A stretch of 64,000 bases of DNA from Pyropia yezoensis. Taxonomy: Eukaryota; Rhodophyta; Bangiophyceae; Bangiales; Bangiaceae. Positions 53,968-63,803 of the stretch are shown one piece after another. How positions within the stretch are numbered: the stretch's first letter is position 1; each line of letters opens with the position of its first letter. A model generated the notes under the pieces. That model had not been told where the DNA came from and did not search any database. It saw only the letters and a list, made by a program, of their open reading frames with translations. Both the position numbers and the translations under genes were made by a program. The stretch covers positions 13,885,420 through 13,949,419 of the forward strand of contig CM020620.1 in NCBI GenBank assembly GCA_009829735.1, in the 5' to 3' direction.

Positions 53968-54059
53968 GTCGGTCGACCGAAGTTGGTTACTATCACCCCG
54001 TGATAAGAAAGGAAGCGACAAGAATGGAGAGTCACTGTAACCAATGCAGGTCGACCGAC
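53968..54059. repeat. Imperfect inverted repeat with central hairpin
   Basis: Left arm 53968-53990 (GTCGGTCGACC...TTGGTTAC) and right arm 54037-54059 are 23 bases each and pair except for four bases in the middle. Between them TATCAC-CCC-GTGATA (53991-54005) forms its own hairpin. TCGACCGA motifs recur around it. The surroundings are less GC-rich than usual here and may be the end of an old transposon. Confidence 0.75.
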
Positions 54060-55230
54060 CTCTACGGTGCGATCAACGCATGTGTCAGCATTCGATCGTT
54101 ATCACCGACCAATCAGAGGGCGGAATCAAGTTACAATCCTTGGGCGTACGGTCGCCACAAAGGGTGCCCAAAAATGGAGAAAGACTGTAGCCACCCGTCC
54201 TCCCGCCCGCCCTTGTCCTAACCGACTCTCACGCCCCGTCCCCCCCGCCTGCAGTCACAACGAAACCATAGAGAGCTGGCACAGCAACGGTACCAGATAC
54301 ACAGGGAGCGGAAACGATGACGGTGCAGTCGCCCTCCCCTGCCGAGTAGACGGCCGGTGCGTACCACCACCTTGGCCGGGTGCGCCACCATGGAGCGCGC
54401 AGTCGGAGGAGTTGGCCGTACCGCGGCGGCTACCCGACGGCTGGCTGCCCACTTCAACCGGTGCCGTCACCCCTTACGCCCCGTTGACCGCGGCCGTCAG
54501 TCCAGCCGCGTAGCCTCCTACCAAATAGCCACCACGCCGCGCACACCTGCACCGTCTGCAACGCTGTCAGTCCCAGGCCACCGCAGGGATCACTGGGGGT
54601 TGCCGCCGCCGCCGTCGCCGCTGCCAGCGGAGCGGAGGTCACCACTGCGGCCGCCGACGAAGCCGCAGCCGCCACCACTAGCACTTCTGCCGCGGGCTTC
54701 CGCCGCGCCGAAGCGGTCTTCGCCCTTTCTCTATGACATGCAACTGAAACTTTCATTAATTTCCCATACGTGGCAAGTACTCGTCCATGTTAACCACGGA
54801 TAGAGAAGGGCGGCTCTTCTCAATCGCAGACGACTTAGTGACACTTGAACTGTACGCCATTCAGTAGCCGCCTTTGGTGTATTCAGATCGATTTCAGTAC
54901 CCTACGTATGGATATGTACCGACGTGTTTGCCGGTCGGCGCGCTTGCTGCACGTGTCAGGCGGTCCCCGCGCACCGGCGCGCCAGCCAAGGCGCCAACAG
55001 TCCTCACTGAGGACTCCTCACCACAAGTGTCCTTGACGCGTGCTTTTTCTGGGTGATATACCCCATCCGGTGGCCCAGTGTGTAAGGGCCACACCCCGTT
55101 TTCCCTCACGACCTGTTTTCTTCTGCTGGCCTCCTTGGAGTGCTGCGCTGGCAGCCGCCGCCTGTGCGGTTTGTCCGCTGCACTCGCCCCTCGACCCGAC
55201 CCAGCCCTAACCATCGACGACCGCCTGAGG
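54060..55230. other. Intergenic region upstream of GID8
   Basis: About 1.2 kb with no recognised gene. One Cys pair (HTCTVCNAV near 54540) in a plus-strand frame resembles part of a zinc-binding site but nothing supports it further. Confidence 0.4.
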
Positions 55231-56577
55231 ATGAATCGCCCGCATCGGGCAGCTGCAATACGAATGCAACAAGCCGAGCGCGACGCTATGGTGCGTTCTC
55301 TCAGGCGGGCGGTGCCTCCCTGCTGCGGTCTCACCAGCTGTGGTGGAGGGTCGAGGTGGCCCCCGCTGCTGTCCAGCTTGGTTCATGGTTGGGGTGCCAT
55401 CTGCTGCTCTCTCTTCAGCTTGGTGCTGGTCGGGGTTGGTGGCGTTGCTTGGGGGGCCGGGGGGGGTGGGTGCTTGGGGGGCGGGGCGGGGAGGGGCACT
55501 GGCAGTGCATGCGGCCTTGAGTGTTGGTGGCCGCGGCTGTGGTGGCGGCCGCTGCTGCGGCGGCGACAGCGCGTGCACCGGACCAGGGGTGGAAGGGTGT
55601 GCAGAGCAGGTGCCGGCGTGTGGTGGCGCGCGCCGCGTGGCAGCAGCAGTACGTCTAGATGGAGTGCTGGCCCCGGGCGCGGCTGTGTGCCTAGTCTTAC
55701 GGCCTGTTCTGACGCTACTTGTTTCTTGTCGACTGGGGGCCGTTTCCTTGTGTGCTTTCTGCCTCCCTCCCATGTTCCTGCTGCACCCATGTACTTTGCG
55801 GCGTCTGTGGTGTGGTGTGGTGTGTTAATGTGCGTTGTACTTCCCCCCCTTCATTTTGTTTAGCCGTCGCCTGACCCCCCTTCGTTCACCAAGGCCGAGT
55901 GGGAGGCCAAGCTGGCGGCCGAGGAGGTGGATCGTCCCTCCCTAAACAAGCTGGTCATGGACTACCTTGTCATTGAAGGCTACAAAGAGGCTGCCGAGGC
56001 GTTTTCTCAAGAGTCGGGCGTCTCCCCTGGTGTGGAGCTGTCCACCATCACAGTTCGGATGGTCATTCGTCAGGCCATCCAAGAAGGCAGGATTGGCGAT
56101 GCCATGAGAGATGTCGCCGACCTTGACCGCGACATCCTCCTGAACAACCCTACGCTGCTGTTCCACCTTCACCAACAGATACTCATTGAATTGATCCGTG
56201 TGGGCAAAACAGGAGCGGCGCTGGAATTTGCAGTGAACCACCTGGCGCCGACCGCCTCGAGTGCCCCTGAGTCGTCGCATCTGGCCGAGCTGGAGGCCAC
56301 CCTCACACTCCTTGCGTTTGACCACCCTGCGGATGCGGATGAGTGCCCCGTCGCGTCGTTGCTGTTGCCGTCGCAGCGCCAGAAGATCGCATCCGAGCTG
56401 AATGCAGCCATCCTGGCCAACCAAAGTCAGGAGACGATGCCCCGCCTGCCTGGACTTCTTCGCAAGGTACTGTGGGCCGAGAAACAGCTGGAGGAAAAGG
56501 TGCATTTTCCGCACATGAGCGTGATGGACGCGGAGCTGAAGGAGCCGTCGGGCGCGTCGGGTTCATCCTCCTCCTGA
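55231..56577 (+). CDS. GID8: GID8 homolog, LisH-CTLH-CRA subunit of the GID/CTLH E3 ligase (2 exons)
   Basis: Exon 2 (55864-56577) is certain. It follows a TTTGTTTAG acceptor and encodes FTKAEWEAKL, the LisH motif (LNKLVMDYLVIEGYKEAAEA), CTLH (IRQAIQEGRIGDAMRDV, LLFHLHQQILIELIR) and a CRA region with ALEFAVNHLAP, LLAFDHP and PRLPGLLRKVLWAEKQLEEK. Exon 1 is inferred as 55231-55290 (MNRPHRAAAIRMQ...) with a GTGCGT donor in phase 0, giving 257 residues against about 230 in animal GID8. An alternative upstream exon is possible. GID8 is a scaffold subunit of a nuclear/cytosolic ubiquitin ligase that degrades metabolic enzymes in yeast. The 573-bp intron is G-rich. TGTACATA occurs at 56731-56738 in the 3' flank. 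Confidence 0.9.
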
Positions 56578-56730
56578 CGGCAAGGGTGGGACGACCAGGC
56601 AGACGTTGACGACCCAGTGTTATGTCGTGTGAAAACACTGTATCTATTGTCACTTGTGTGTGTCATGGCGCATGTCCTCGTGCTTGTGGTGGGCTCGTCG
56701 GTTCCCGTGCCACCTTCGCGTACATTGTCA

Positions 56731-56738
56731 TGTACATA
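56731..56738 (+). promoter_or_regulatory. TGTACATA in GID8 3' flank
   Basis: 154 bases past the GID8 stop. It matches the Pumilio/PUF consensus UGUANAUA. The same octamer lies past the transketolase stop (29913-29920, minus strand). Function is inferred only. Confidence 0.3.
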
Positions 56739-57210
56739 CATTTTGTTTGTTCTTCTCTTTTCTTCTGCTTGCATGCCGCGCTGCGTTGCCTGGTCTGGTC
56801 TGGTCATGCTGTAACGCCAAACGTTTGGCCCCAGGGAGGAACACCGCATCAAAACGACTAGCTAGGTTTCTGCAGTGTCCCCCCCGAACCGCCTTCCTTG
56901 CAGCGTCGCTTGAACAACCCCCATCGGCAGTGCCTTGCGACCACCATTGCAGTACATTTCTCGGGTAACCCGTTTGCAGAAGTCGTTGCGCGTTCCCGTT
57001 CAGTGACCGATTTGAATCGGTCGAGCCCCCGTCTATCGTGCTGCGCTGGTGGCCCCCCCCTCCCTCTCTGGTGGAGGTAGAAGGTGTGGTGTGCTTGCTG
57101 CAGCGTACGACCGCTGACGCGTTCTTTGGCGGCGCGGTGTCGCCATCAACTCTCAACCCTCTTGCCATCCCCTCCTTGCTGCTGCTGCTCTTTTTTCCCG
57201 AAAGCCCACC

Positions 57211-58494
57211 ATGAACATCTTTTACCTCTCTGCTAACCCCGTCGTGGCCGCGGCGGGTCACTGTAACAAACACCTGCCGAAGATGATCGTCGAGGCAGCC
57301 CAGCTGTTGAGCTGCATCCACCGGCAAACGGGATCCGCGCCCGCTGGCGCCTACGCGGCCACCCGAGCGGCGCCGCGGTCCCACCCCGTCATGGTGTGGC
57401 TGGCCGAGTCGGCCGCCAACTTCACCTGGGCGGCGGACCTCGGATTTGCTCTTGCCGCCCGTTACACGGCCATTTACGGGCGGACGCACAAGAGCGAGGC
57501 AGTGCTGCGGGCGGTGGCCGCGCCGCCGCTGGATCTGCCACGGGTGGGGCGCACGCCCATGCAGGCATGTGTGCCAGAGGACTGCCGTGTGGGTGGTGAG
57601 GAGGTTGCGGTCGACGACAAAAGTGAGCAGGGGGTTGAGGCGGGAGGCAAGGCATCGGTTAGGCAACGGGCTGACCAACCCCTCGGCTTGGCCACTGAGG
57701 AGGGGGGCAAAGGAGGCTTCCCGTGCGGGCCAGCGACGGCGGCAGCGGCAGCGGCGGCAGACGCGGCCGCCATCCGCAGCTACCGCCTGTATTACGTGCG
57801 GCACAAGCGTCGGTTTGCGGTTTGGCCGCCGGGGGAGACGCCCCCCTGGTTTGTCGAGGGCGTCGCCGCAGAGGTGGCGGCGGGACGGGAGATTGTGCCA
57901 CCACCCCAGTGGCGGACCAAACCGTCGCGCAGGACGGGGGCGGCACGAGCGGCTCCTGCGGCCGCGGCGGCAGCTGCTAGTGCAACAGAAGTGACAGAGG
58001 CAGACAGCGTGTCGGTGGGGAAAGCGTCACCAGCCACTCTGGGGGTGACGCCAGCGGACGCCACCGCCGAGACACGGGCCGGTTCGGCTGTACCAACAGC
58101 GGCCGACCGACCCGCCGCGGCGGCGGTGACCACAGTGGCGGCGGCGGCGTCCAGCACGCCACGGCGGCGCTCCTTTGTGCCGGGGGCCGTCGCACATCCT
58201 TCGCCGCTCCGTCGCGGCCGCTCAGCCACCGCCTCCGCCGCTGCCGCTGCCGCTTCCGCTGCCATCGCTACCGCCACCGCCACCGCTACCTCTGCCGCCA
58301 CCGCCACCACCACCACCACAACTGCCTCCGCCGCCGGCCCGCCGTCTGCCGCCGGAACGAAGCGAGCTGCTCCGTCGAGCCTTAGCGGAGGCCGACGGCG
58401 AAAGCGTGTGCCACCTGTGGCGGTGGCCGCGGCAGCGGCACTGGCGGTGAACGCGGCGGCGGCAGTGGTAGTGAGGGATGCGCCCAAGCGCTGA
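57211..58494 (+). CDS. Phage-associated conserved protein of unknown function, with Ala-rich C-terminal extension
   Basis: Single-exon, 427 residues. The N-terminal ~110 residues and a segment near 190-215 match a family I know from tailed phages, especially cyanophages, as an uncharacterised protein. Matching features are a start MNIFYL followed by ANPVVAA, an H-x-NKHLPKMIVEAAQLLS helix (phage versions read CDKHVVKMI-E-AQ), SHPVMVWLAESAANFTW, TAIYGRTHKSE, a PM-Q-A-P-type segment, and YRLYYVRHKRRFAVW...PPWF (phage YR-YY---K--FA-W---P-WF). An acidic and Gly-rich insert of ~50 residues separates the two conserved parts. The last ~180 residues are Ala/Thr-rich with a basic RRRKRV motif that could be nuclear. 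The role is unknown. It lies between GID8 and MBF1, so it is in ordinary host DNA. Confidence 0.8.
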   Translation: MNIFYLSANPVVAAAGHCNKHLPKMIVEAAQLLSCIHRQTGSAPAGAYAATRAAPRSHPVMVWLAESAANFTWAADLGFALAARYTAIYGRTHKSEAVLRAVAAPPLDLPRVGRTPMQACVPEDCRVGGEEVAVDDKSEQGVEAGGKASVRQRADQPLGLATEEGGKGGFPCGPATAAAAAAADAAAIRSYRLYYVRHKRRFAVWPPGETPPWFVEGVAAEVAAGREIVPPPQWRTKPSRRTGAARAAPAAAAAAASATEVTEADSVSVGKASPATLGVTPADATAETRAGSAVPTAADRPAAAAVTTVAAAASSTPRRRSFVPGAVAHPSPLRRGRSATASAAAAAASAAIATATATATSAATATTTTTTASAAGPPSAAGTKRAAPSSLSGGRRRKRVPPVAVAAAAALAVNAAAAVVVRDAPKR

Positions 58495-59230
58495 CAGGAT
58501 CGTCCTCTGAAGCTGATTTTGAGATCTTAAAGCATCGCTGGGGGAGGGGCAGCGGGGGAGGGAAAGCACACGGTGAAGGCAGTCCAGACTTGGTTGGTTG
58601 GCGCTACATTGCGGGAGCGGCGGCTGCTTGACTCTTGCGGGGGATAGCATATTCGTTTACTTACTTACCGCTCCCCTTCATGACGTAGCTCACATGGACG
58701 CTTTGGTCGAGGTGGACAGCATAGCAAGCAACTTGGCGGCGGCAGATGCGGTGCAGATGGCTCAGTCCGTTTGCATTCGCGTAGCCGTGGTTACGCCACC
58801 AACGCGTTCCACGGCTCGGGCAATGTCTCATGGAAGACGACTGAACTGTGAGAATTACTCATTAGACGGACGTCGGTCACAGCGCGGACGTTCGCTCACA
58901 TGCACGAGCAGTCTCACGTGCCCGTGGCACGGGATCGAGAAGAGAAAGAACAGGCCTTCGTAAATGCGACACCGACTGTCCCCAAACGCACGCACGACGC
59001 ACCTAACTCTCATAGAAATCCCACAGCGGAGCAGTTACTCCGCGCAGCCATTGGGCCTGCAACAGAACCGGTAGAGCAACAGCCAAGAGCGTTCCAGTTC
59101 CTCAGCCGGTCCCGACGCTCTTGCCAAAGGAGGAAAAACGCGACAGAGCCACCGACGCCACCGACGCAGTCAAACACGGGCTCCAAAGAGTGGGCTTGAA
59201 AGAAGATACATACGCCCGGGGTTTCATTGC
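58495..59230. other. Intergenic, convergent with MBF1
   Basis: 3' flanks of the phage-family gene and of MBF1. No motif or coding signal recognised. Confidence 0.5.
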
Positions 59231-59970
59231 CTACTTCTTCGACCGCACCTTGGTGCCCAGGGCCCGCTCGATCTTGCTAATGATCTGGTTATTGGGCAGC
59301 GCCTTGCCCGACTCATACTGGTTGATCACCGCCGGCTTCTCGTTGATGGCCTGGGCCAACTGCGCCTGCGACCACTTCTTGTCGATGCGCGCTTTTTGGA
59401 TGCTCTTGGACAGCGACAGGCTCACCGTCGCGTGTGCGAGCACATCCGTCTCGGCATCGAGCTTGGAGAGATTGGTGTCACCAGTGCGCGAGTTGGAGCC
59501 GGCGCCGTCTGGGGAGCAAAATGACAACAAAAAACCCAAGACACATACGCGCACGAAGCACATTGACATGGAGGAACGCTACCAGACGGCACAGCAGGAT
59601 GTCAGCACATGCTACATTAAAATTAAAAAAAAACGTACAACAATCCGTGAGATGCGTGACACCCTCCCGATGGCACCTCAAAATATACATGTGCTTTTGA
59701 GCAGGCCCGACAAGAGATTCCACACCGCCCTCCATCGCGCTAGCAAACACGAGCAGCCACTGCGCGCCGCAAACAAGCGCGAGTCATATGACAAGCATCG
59801 ACGCGGCAAACAGCAAGGCCAACCACGGAAGGCGCGTGTCAGGACGCAAGCGAAAACGTACGCTTCTTCTCGGCGACAACAGTGCCGCCCGAGCGCACAG
59901 CGGCAGAGACATCCGCCTTCTTCGAGCCGGTCTTCGGCCGAATCCGCACCGGCGCCCAGTCCTGGTTCAT
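59231..59970 (-). CDS. MBF1: Multiprotein-bridging factor 1, transcriptional coactivator (2 exons)
   Basis: Exon 1 is 59970-59862 (MNQDWAPVRIRP) and exon 2 is 59508-59231, giving 128 residues. The intron of 353 bp has a GTACGT donor and CCCCAG acceptor; joining gives VVAEKK then HGAGSN, matching the KK(W/Y/H)GAG linker of MBF1. Exon 2 holds KLDAETDVL and the helix-turn-helix (SKSIQKARIDKKWSQAQLAQ, INEKPAVINQYESGKALPNN, KIERALGTKVR). MBF1 bridges TBP and bZIP-type activators and is a conserved stress-related coactivator. The C-terminal tail is short (VRSKK), so it is smaller than the ~145 residues usual elsewhere. Confidence 0.95.
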
Positions 59971-60740
59971 GGCTGCTGAAGGGTGACGACAACAACAAGA
60001 GCGCTGTGCTAGCGAGAAGAGGAAGGGTGCAACGTGCGAGGTGAGGAGTAAGGTGGCGGTGCTGGGGGCAAGAGGTGGCACAGAGAGCACACAAGTAGCG
60101 CTGTGCAAGTGACGAAGCAGAAGCAGCAGCGAGGCGACCCCCACAGCCCACGTGATGCGTGTGCAGACAGAGCTGCAGTCGTGTCATGGAGACAGGGCAT
60201 GCAAGCGGAGCGCAATCGGCGCTCCACGTGTGTGCGTCCTTCTGGAATGGTCCGTGGCTTCCACTGTCACTGTCAAGTACAGATAAATTTAAAGGAAGTA
60301 ATGCCAGTCAGTCAGTCAGTGCCAGTCAGATTGTGCCAGCCAGATTGTGCCAGTCAGATTGTGCCAGTCAGACAGCTTCTATGGAAACCATTAAAATTGA
60401 CGCGCTGTTTCTCTCTGTGATTGGTCGGAGTCTCTTTTCCCAGGGGTGGGCCACCGGTGCAACTTGATTTAGGACCCATCGAAATGCACGATTTTTGAAG
60501 GGTGAATGTAGAGCGGCGGCCCGCCCCCCCCCCTCTCCAATGGCTTGCCCGTGCACTGCTTCGCGATGGCCTGCATTGTGACTCGTCTGTTCCGTCGCGC
60601 CTACCTACCTCGCGGCGTCTGCGACCCCTACCGCGCTGTACAGTACGTTCTCCCTGGTGCGCCATCGAGGCAGGCAGCCCTTCTCGCACTCCTCCCGTCT
60701 ACACCTCCTTCCTCCGATTCCGCTTCCTTTCTCAGCCTCT
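59971..60740. other. Divergent intergenic region MBF1 / uS10
   Basis: Shared upstream region of two divergent genes. It contains a 14-bp tandem repeat at 60319-60374 and no other recognised signal. Confidence 0.5.
60319..60374 (+). repeat. 14-bp tandem repeat, 4 units
   Basis: GTGCCAGTCAGATT repeated four times (second unit has GCCAGCC, last unit ends GACAG). It is preceded by (CAGT)n, and lies ~370 bases upstream of the uS10 start and ~350 upstream of MBF1. Confidence 0.85.
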
Positions 60741-61334
60741 ATGGCGTCGGCGCTCCGAGCCAGCGCGGCCGCCGCGGCCGCCGCGGCCGCTCGGACGTCC
60801 CCCCCCCCCTCCGCCCCCCTCCCCCCTGCGACCTACGTCTACCGCTTCACATCCCACGACGTGCGGCCATGGAACATTGCCGAGTCCATCCGCCGCTCCC
60901 GTGCCGCCGTCACCCGCGCCGGGGGCACCCTCGACGGCGGGGTGGCCGCCCCGCCCCCGCACACCCGCCGCTGGTGCGTCCTGCGCTCCCCCCACGTGGA
61001 CAAGAAGAGCCGGGAGCACTTTGTGCGGGTGCAGCACGTGCGGTCCTACCGGTGGAGCCTGCCCGCCGAGACGGCGCGGGGGGGCGGGCGGGCGGGGGGG
61101 GTGGCTGGCGACATTGCCCGCCAGCTGCCGGCCAACGTGGCTGTCAAGGTGACGGAGCGGGTGGGGGGCGTCGCCGCGCTGGGGAGTGTGTGGGCGACGC
61201 TTGGGGGACGGTCTGGGGGGGGGGGGGGGGGGGGGGCGCCGCCGACCGAGACGCTGCCCAGCGCGGCGGTCGTCGATGAGCCGGCCGCGGCGGCCCCTGC
61301 GGAGGGAGTCCCTGCGGCTACGCCAACGCCGTGA
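60741..61334 (+). CDS. rps10: Ribosomal protein uS10, probably mitochondrial
   Basis: 197 residues, one exon. The uS10 core is clear: ESIRRSRAAVTRAGGTLDG, PPPHTRRWCVLRSPHVDKK, then SREHFVRVQHVRSYRW (bacterial S10 has PT-x-R-x-TVLRSPHVDKKSREQF). The ATG at 60741 gives MASALRASAAAAAAAAARTS, an Ala/Arg/Ser presequence without acids, which suits mitochondrial import; a plastid location is less likely since red algae usually keep plastid rps10 elsewhere, but I cannot exclude it. After the core a Gly/Ala/Pro-rich extension of ~80 residues, including a poly-Gly run, is unusual for the family. S10 lies in the head of the small subunit. Confidence 0.88.
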   Translation: MASALRASAAAAAAAAARTSPPPSAPLPPATYVYRFTSHDVRPWNIAESIRRSRAAVTRAGGTLDGGVAAPPPHTRRWCVLRSPHVDKKSREHFVRVQHVRSYRWSLPAETARGGGRAGGVAGDIARQLPANVAVKVTERVGGVAALGSVWATLGGRSGGGGGGGAPPTETLPSAAVVDEPAAAAPAEGVPAATPTP

Positions 61335-62663
61335 GCATCACGGACCTGGCCAGCGGGTTCCACGAGGGCGCGACGACGGGCGGCGTGGTTGGGGTGTACC
61401 GCGGTGACACCAACGTTTTCACCTCTTTGAACCTGTCATGGATGCGTCACGGCCAGTGCACCTGCGCCACCGCATCGCTGGTGTAGGGCGTGTATGGCGG
61501 TGGCGGCGGCGGTTGGGGGAGGGGGAGTGGCGGATGAGTGGGGGGAGGCGGCGCCACCGCAGTGCAGCCGGGCAGAGACAATAAAACGGGCCTGGCTGTC
61601 GGCGACGGGGACGAGTGCCACCCGCAGCACCCCCTTCCGCACCCTCTATCCACCCACCCAACCCTTCTCCCTCTCTATCTCCCGCAGCCTGTCCGCGCTC
61701 CCAACCACCCATCGCCACGCCGCTCTCCTCGGTGCCACTGCTTTCCACTCCCGTCGCTCGCTCATGTCCACCGCTGCCGCATTGCCGTCCCGGCTCACCA
61801 AATCGGCTGGCGAAAACATAAGAAGTGGCCAAAAAAAGTGTATCCCTCCTCCTTCCTGCTGGCCAGCACCCCAAGTCGCGGGACTCTGCCTGTACCCCCG
61901 CCGCCGCCGCCGCGACCGCCGCGACCACTAGGAAGGCGGCAGTGAAGCCACGCCTGCGGGCGCTCTTCTTCCCTGACGGAGTCGCAGCCGCCGCCACCAC
62001 AACCTCCAGCGCGAGCAGCCGCCCCCCCCCCCCCCCGAGCCGGCAACCGCCCCCTTCACTGGCCGTTGCGTCCCGACCGGCATTGACATCGCCGCGCGCT
62101 GCCAGCAGGCAGCACACGTCCATCACTGCCGCTCGCCCCACTACCGCCACTTGTCGCGCACGGGCGGCCGCCGGACGGCGGCCGCGGGGACCAGCCGTAA
62201 AGCCGCGTGGAAAGAGTTTGCGAGGGCGTCCATCCGCCTCGTGGGGCCTCCAACGTCTCGGCCGAGAGCAGAGGCCACCGCGGCTGCCGTCACCGCCGAC
62301 TCGCCGCGGTGGCAGGAGTGGTAAGCGAAGACGAGGTGGACAAAGCAGGCCCCCCCGCTCCGATCGCTGTCGGTGGACAACGGCGAACCCGCCGCCGTGC
62401 TGGCGCGCAATGTGTCGCCCAAAAACAGAGGCGGTGAGGGTGGGCAGGGTGGCGGCATGGCAGAAGAGGGCCCCAGCACGCGGAGAGACGGCGATAGTCC
62501 AACATCTCAGGGTTCGGAGGGAGGGGGAGCAGAAAGGAAATCGGAATGGAGTAAGTGGGATGAAGAAACGGATAGGCAGGGGGCTGACGTGCGAGCTGGG
62601 GAAAGAGCAAAACTAGTAACCAGGGGGAGGAGGGGGGCAGTGACTGGCGGGAAGAAGACCTGG
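61335..62663. other. Convergent intergenic region uS10 / COX10
   Basis: About 1.3 kb, GC-rich. One minus-strand frame (62141-62479, containing FVHLVFAYHSCHRGESA) looks somewhat protein-like but has no recognised domain or good start. It is not called as a gene. Confidence 0.4.
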
Positions 62664-63803
62664 TCATGGCTTGGGAGAAGTGGTGACGTGCAACGGCACG
62701 ATGGGAAGGAATGGGAAAGGCGCCAGCAACACCCACGGTACTGCCACATGACGGGTGTCAGAGAGCCCCTCCCCGTCGGTCGCCGCGGCTATCGCCACAG
62801 CTGCTGCAGCTTCCGCCCGGGCCCGCGCGGCCGCCTCCGCCGCCACTTCTTCCCGCGGCCGCTTGTGCGCAAGCATCGCCGCCAGCACCACAGGCAGGTA
62901 CACAACCGAAGCACGGAACAGTGGCCGTGCGGCCGCCACTGACGACGGGTCGGCAGACAGACGGAGGCTCCGTGCGTAGAGCCAAGCCCCACCTGCAGCA
63001 GCCTCCAGCCCAAACCACCCCGACGTGACGTCCTCGTATGCAAGGCCCGCCCCAAACGGCACCAGCGCCGCGGCGGTCAGGCGCGCCCACCGCGCGTTGG
63101 CCACTGGGTTGGCCACCGCCAGCATTCGTAGACGTGCCGCCGCATAATCTGCCCGAGCCATCACCGCGAGTGCATGAAAGTGGGGGATCTGCCACAGGAA
63201 GAGGGCGGCGCCCAGGTGATAGGCGCCCGCCTCTGTGGCGAGCGACAGGTCCCCTCCCGAGGCGGCGGCCCACCCGAGCACTGGCGGCACCGCCCCCACT
63301 ACGGCTCCCACCCATGTGTTGGCCACAGACACGGCCTTGAGGGGGGTATACACGCCGGCGTAGAGCGCAATGTTGGCTGCCCCGAGCGCCGCAGCCGTGT
63401 CGTTGGTCTTGGTCTTGAGGATCCCAAGCCCAGTACCGGCGGTGGCGGCAGCAAAGAGCCCCGCGTGCATCAGTGAAAGGCGCCCAGCCGGCAGCGGGCG
63501 GGCGCGGGTGCGGCCCATGAGTGCGTCCGAACGGATTTCGTACATTTGATTGAGGGTGTTTGCAGAGAGGGCGGTGAGGAAGGTGCCGGCGGTTGTCCAG
63601 CCCGCCGTTGCCGCCGCAGCGGGGGAGGTAAGGGGAGACTCATCTGATCGCAGACCATAGCCAGCCGTCGCCGTCAGGGCCACCAGGGCGCTGAGGCGAT
63701 GCTTGCCCAACGCAAGGTAGTCGCGGGCCCGCCGGCGGGCGCCCAGCTGCCGCACTGCTACGGCAGTTGTCGACGCAGCCGATGCCGACGCCATGCCGCT
63801 CAT
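62664..63803 (-). CDS. COX10: COX10, protoheme IX farnesyltransferase (heme O synthase), mitochondrial
   Basis: 379 residues from the ATG at 63803 (MSGMASASAASTTAVAVRQL), chosen because the basic, Ser/Ala-rich N-terminus that follows suits a mitochondrial presequence; the frame stays open upstream to 63917. UbiA-family prenyltransferase motifs are present: NTLNQMYEIRSDALMGRTRA + RPLPAGRL (the N-x3-D/E-x3-D prenyl-diphosphate site and RT-x-RP), YTPLKAVSVANTWVGAVVGA, and LFLWQIPHFHALAVMARADY. Several hydrophobic membrane segments are spaced through the sequence. COX10 adds a farnesyl group to heme b in the inner membrane, the first step to heme a of cytochrome c oxidase. The C-terminal ~60 residues, with an Ala/Glu-rich AEAAARARAEAAAAV stretch, extend past the family core. 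Confidence 0.93.
   Translation of the reverse strand: MSGMASASAASTTAVAVRQLGARRRARDYLALGKHRLSALVALTATAGYGLRSDESPLTSPAAAATAGWTTAGTFLTALSANTLNQMYEIRSDALMGRTRARPLPAGRLSLMHAGLFAAATAGTGLGILKTKTNDTAAALGAANIALYAGVYTPLKAVSVANTWVGAVVGAVPPVLGWAAASGGDLSLATEAGAYHLGAALFLWQIPHFHALAVMARADYAAARLRMLAVANPVANARWARLTAAALVPFGAGLAYEDVTSGWFGLEAAAGGAWLYARSLRLSADPSSVAAARPLFRASVVYLPVVLAAMLAHKRPREEVAAEAAARARAEAAAAVAIAAATDGEGLSDTRHVAVPWVLLAPFPFLPIVPLHVTTSPKP

Noticed and set aside
57792..58487. 231-codon minus-strand frame over the phage-family gene tail
   Set aside because: Antisense of an Ala/Thr-rich GCN/ACN repeat. The plus frame is continuous with a recognised N-terminal domain.
60301..60374. CRISPR-like array suggested by regular short repeats
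   Set aside because: Units are contiguous 14-mers with no spacers, in a eukaryotic genome. It is a simple tandem repeat.
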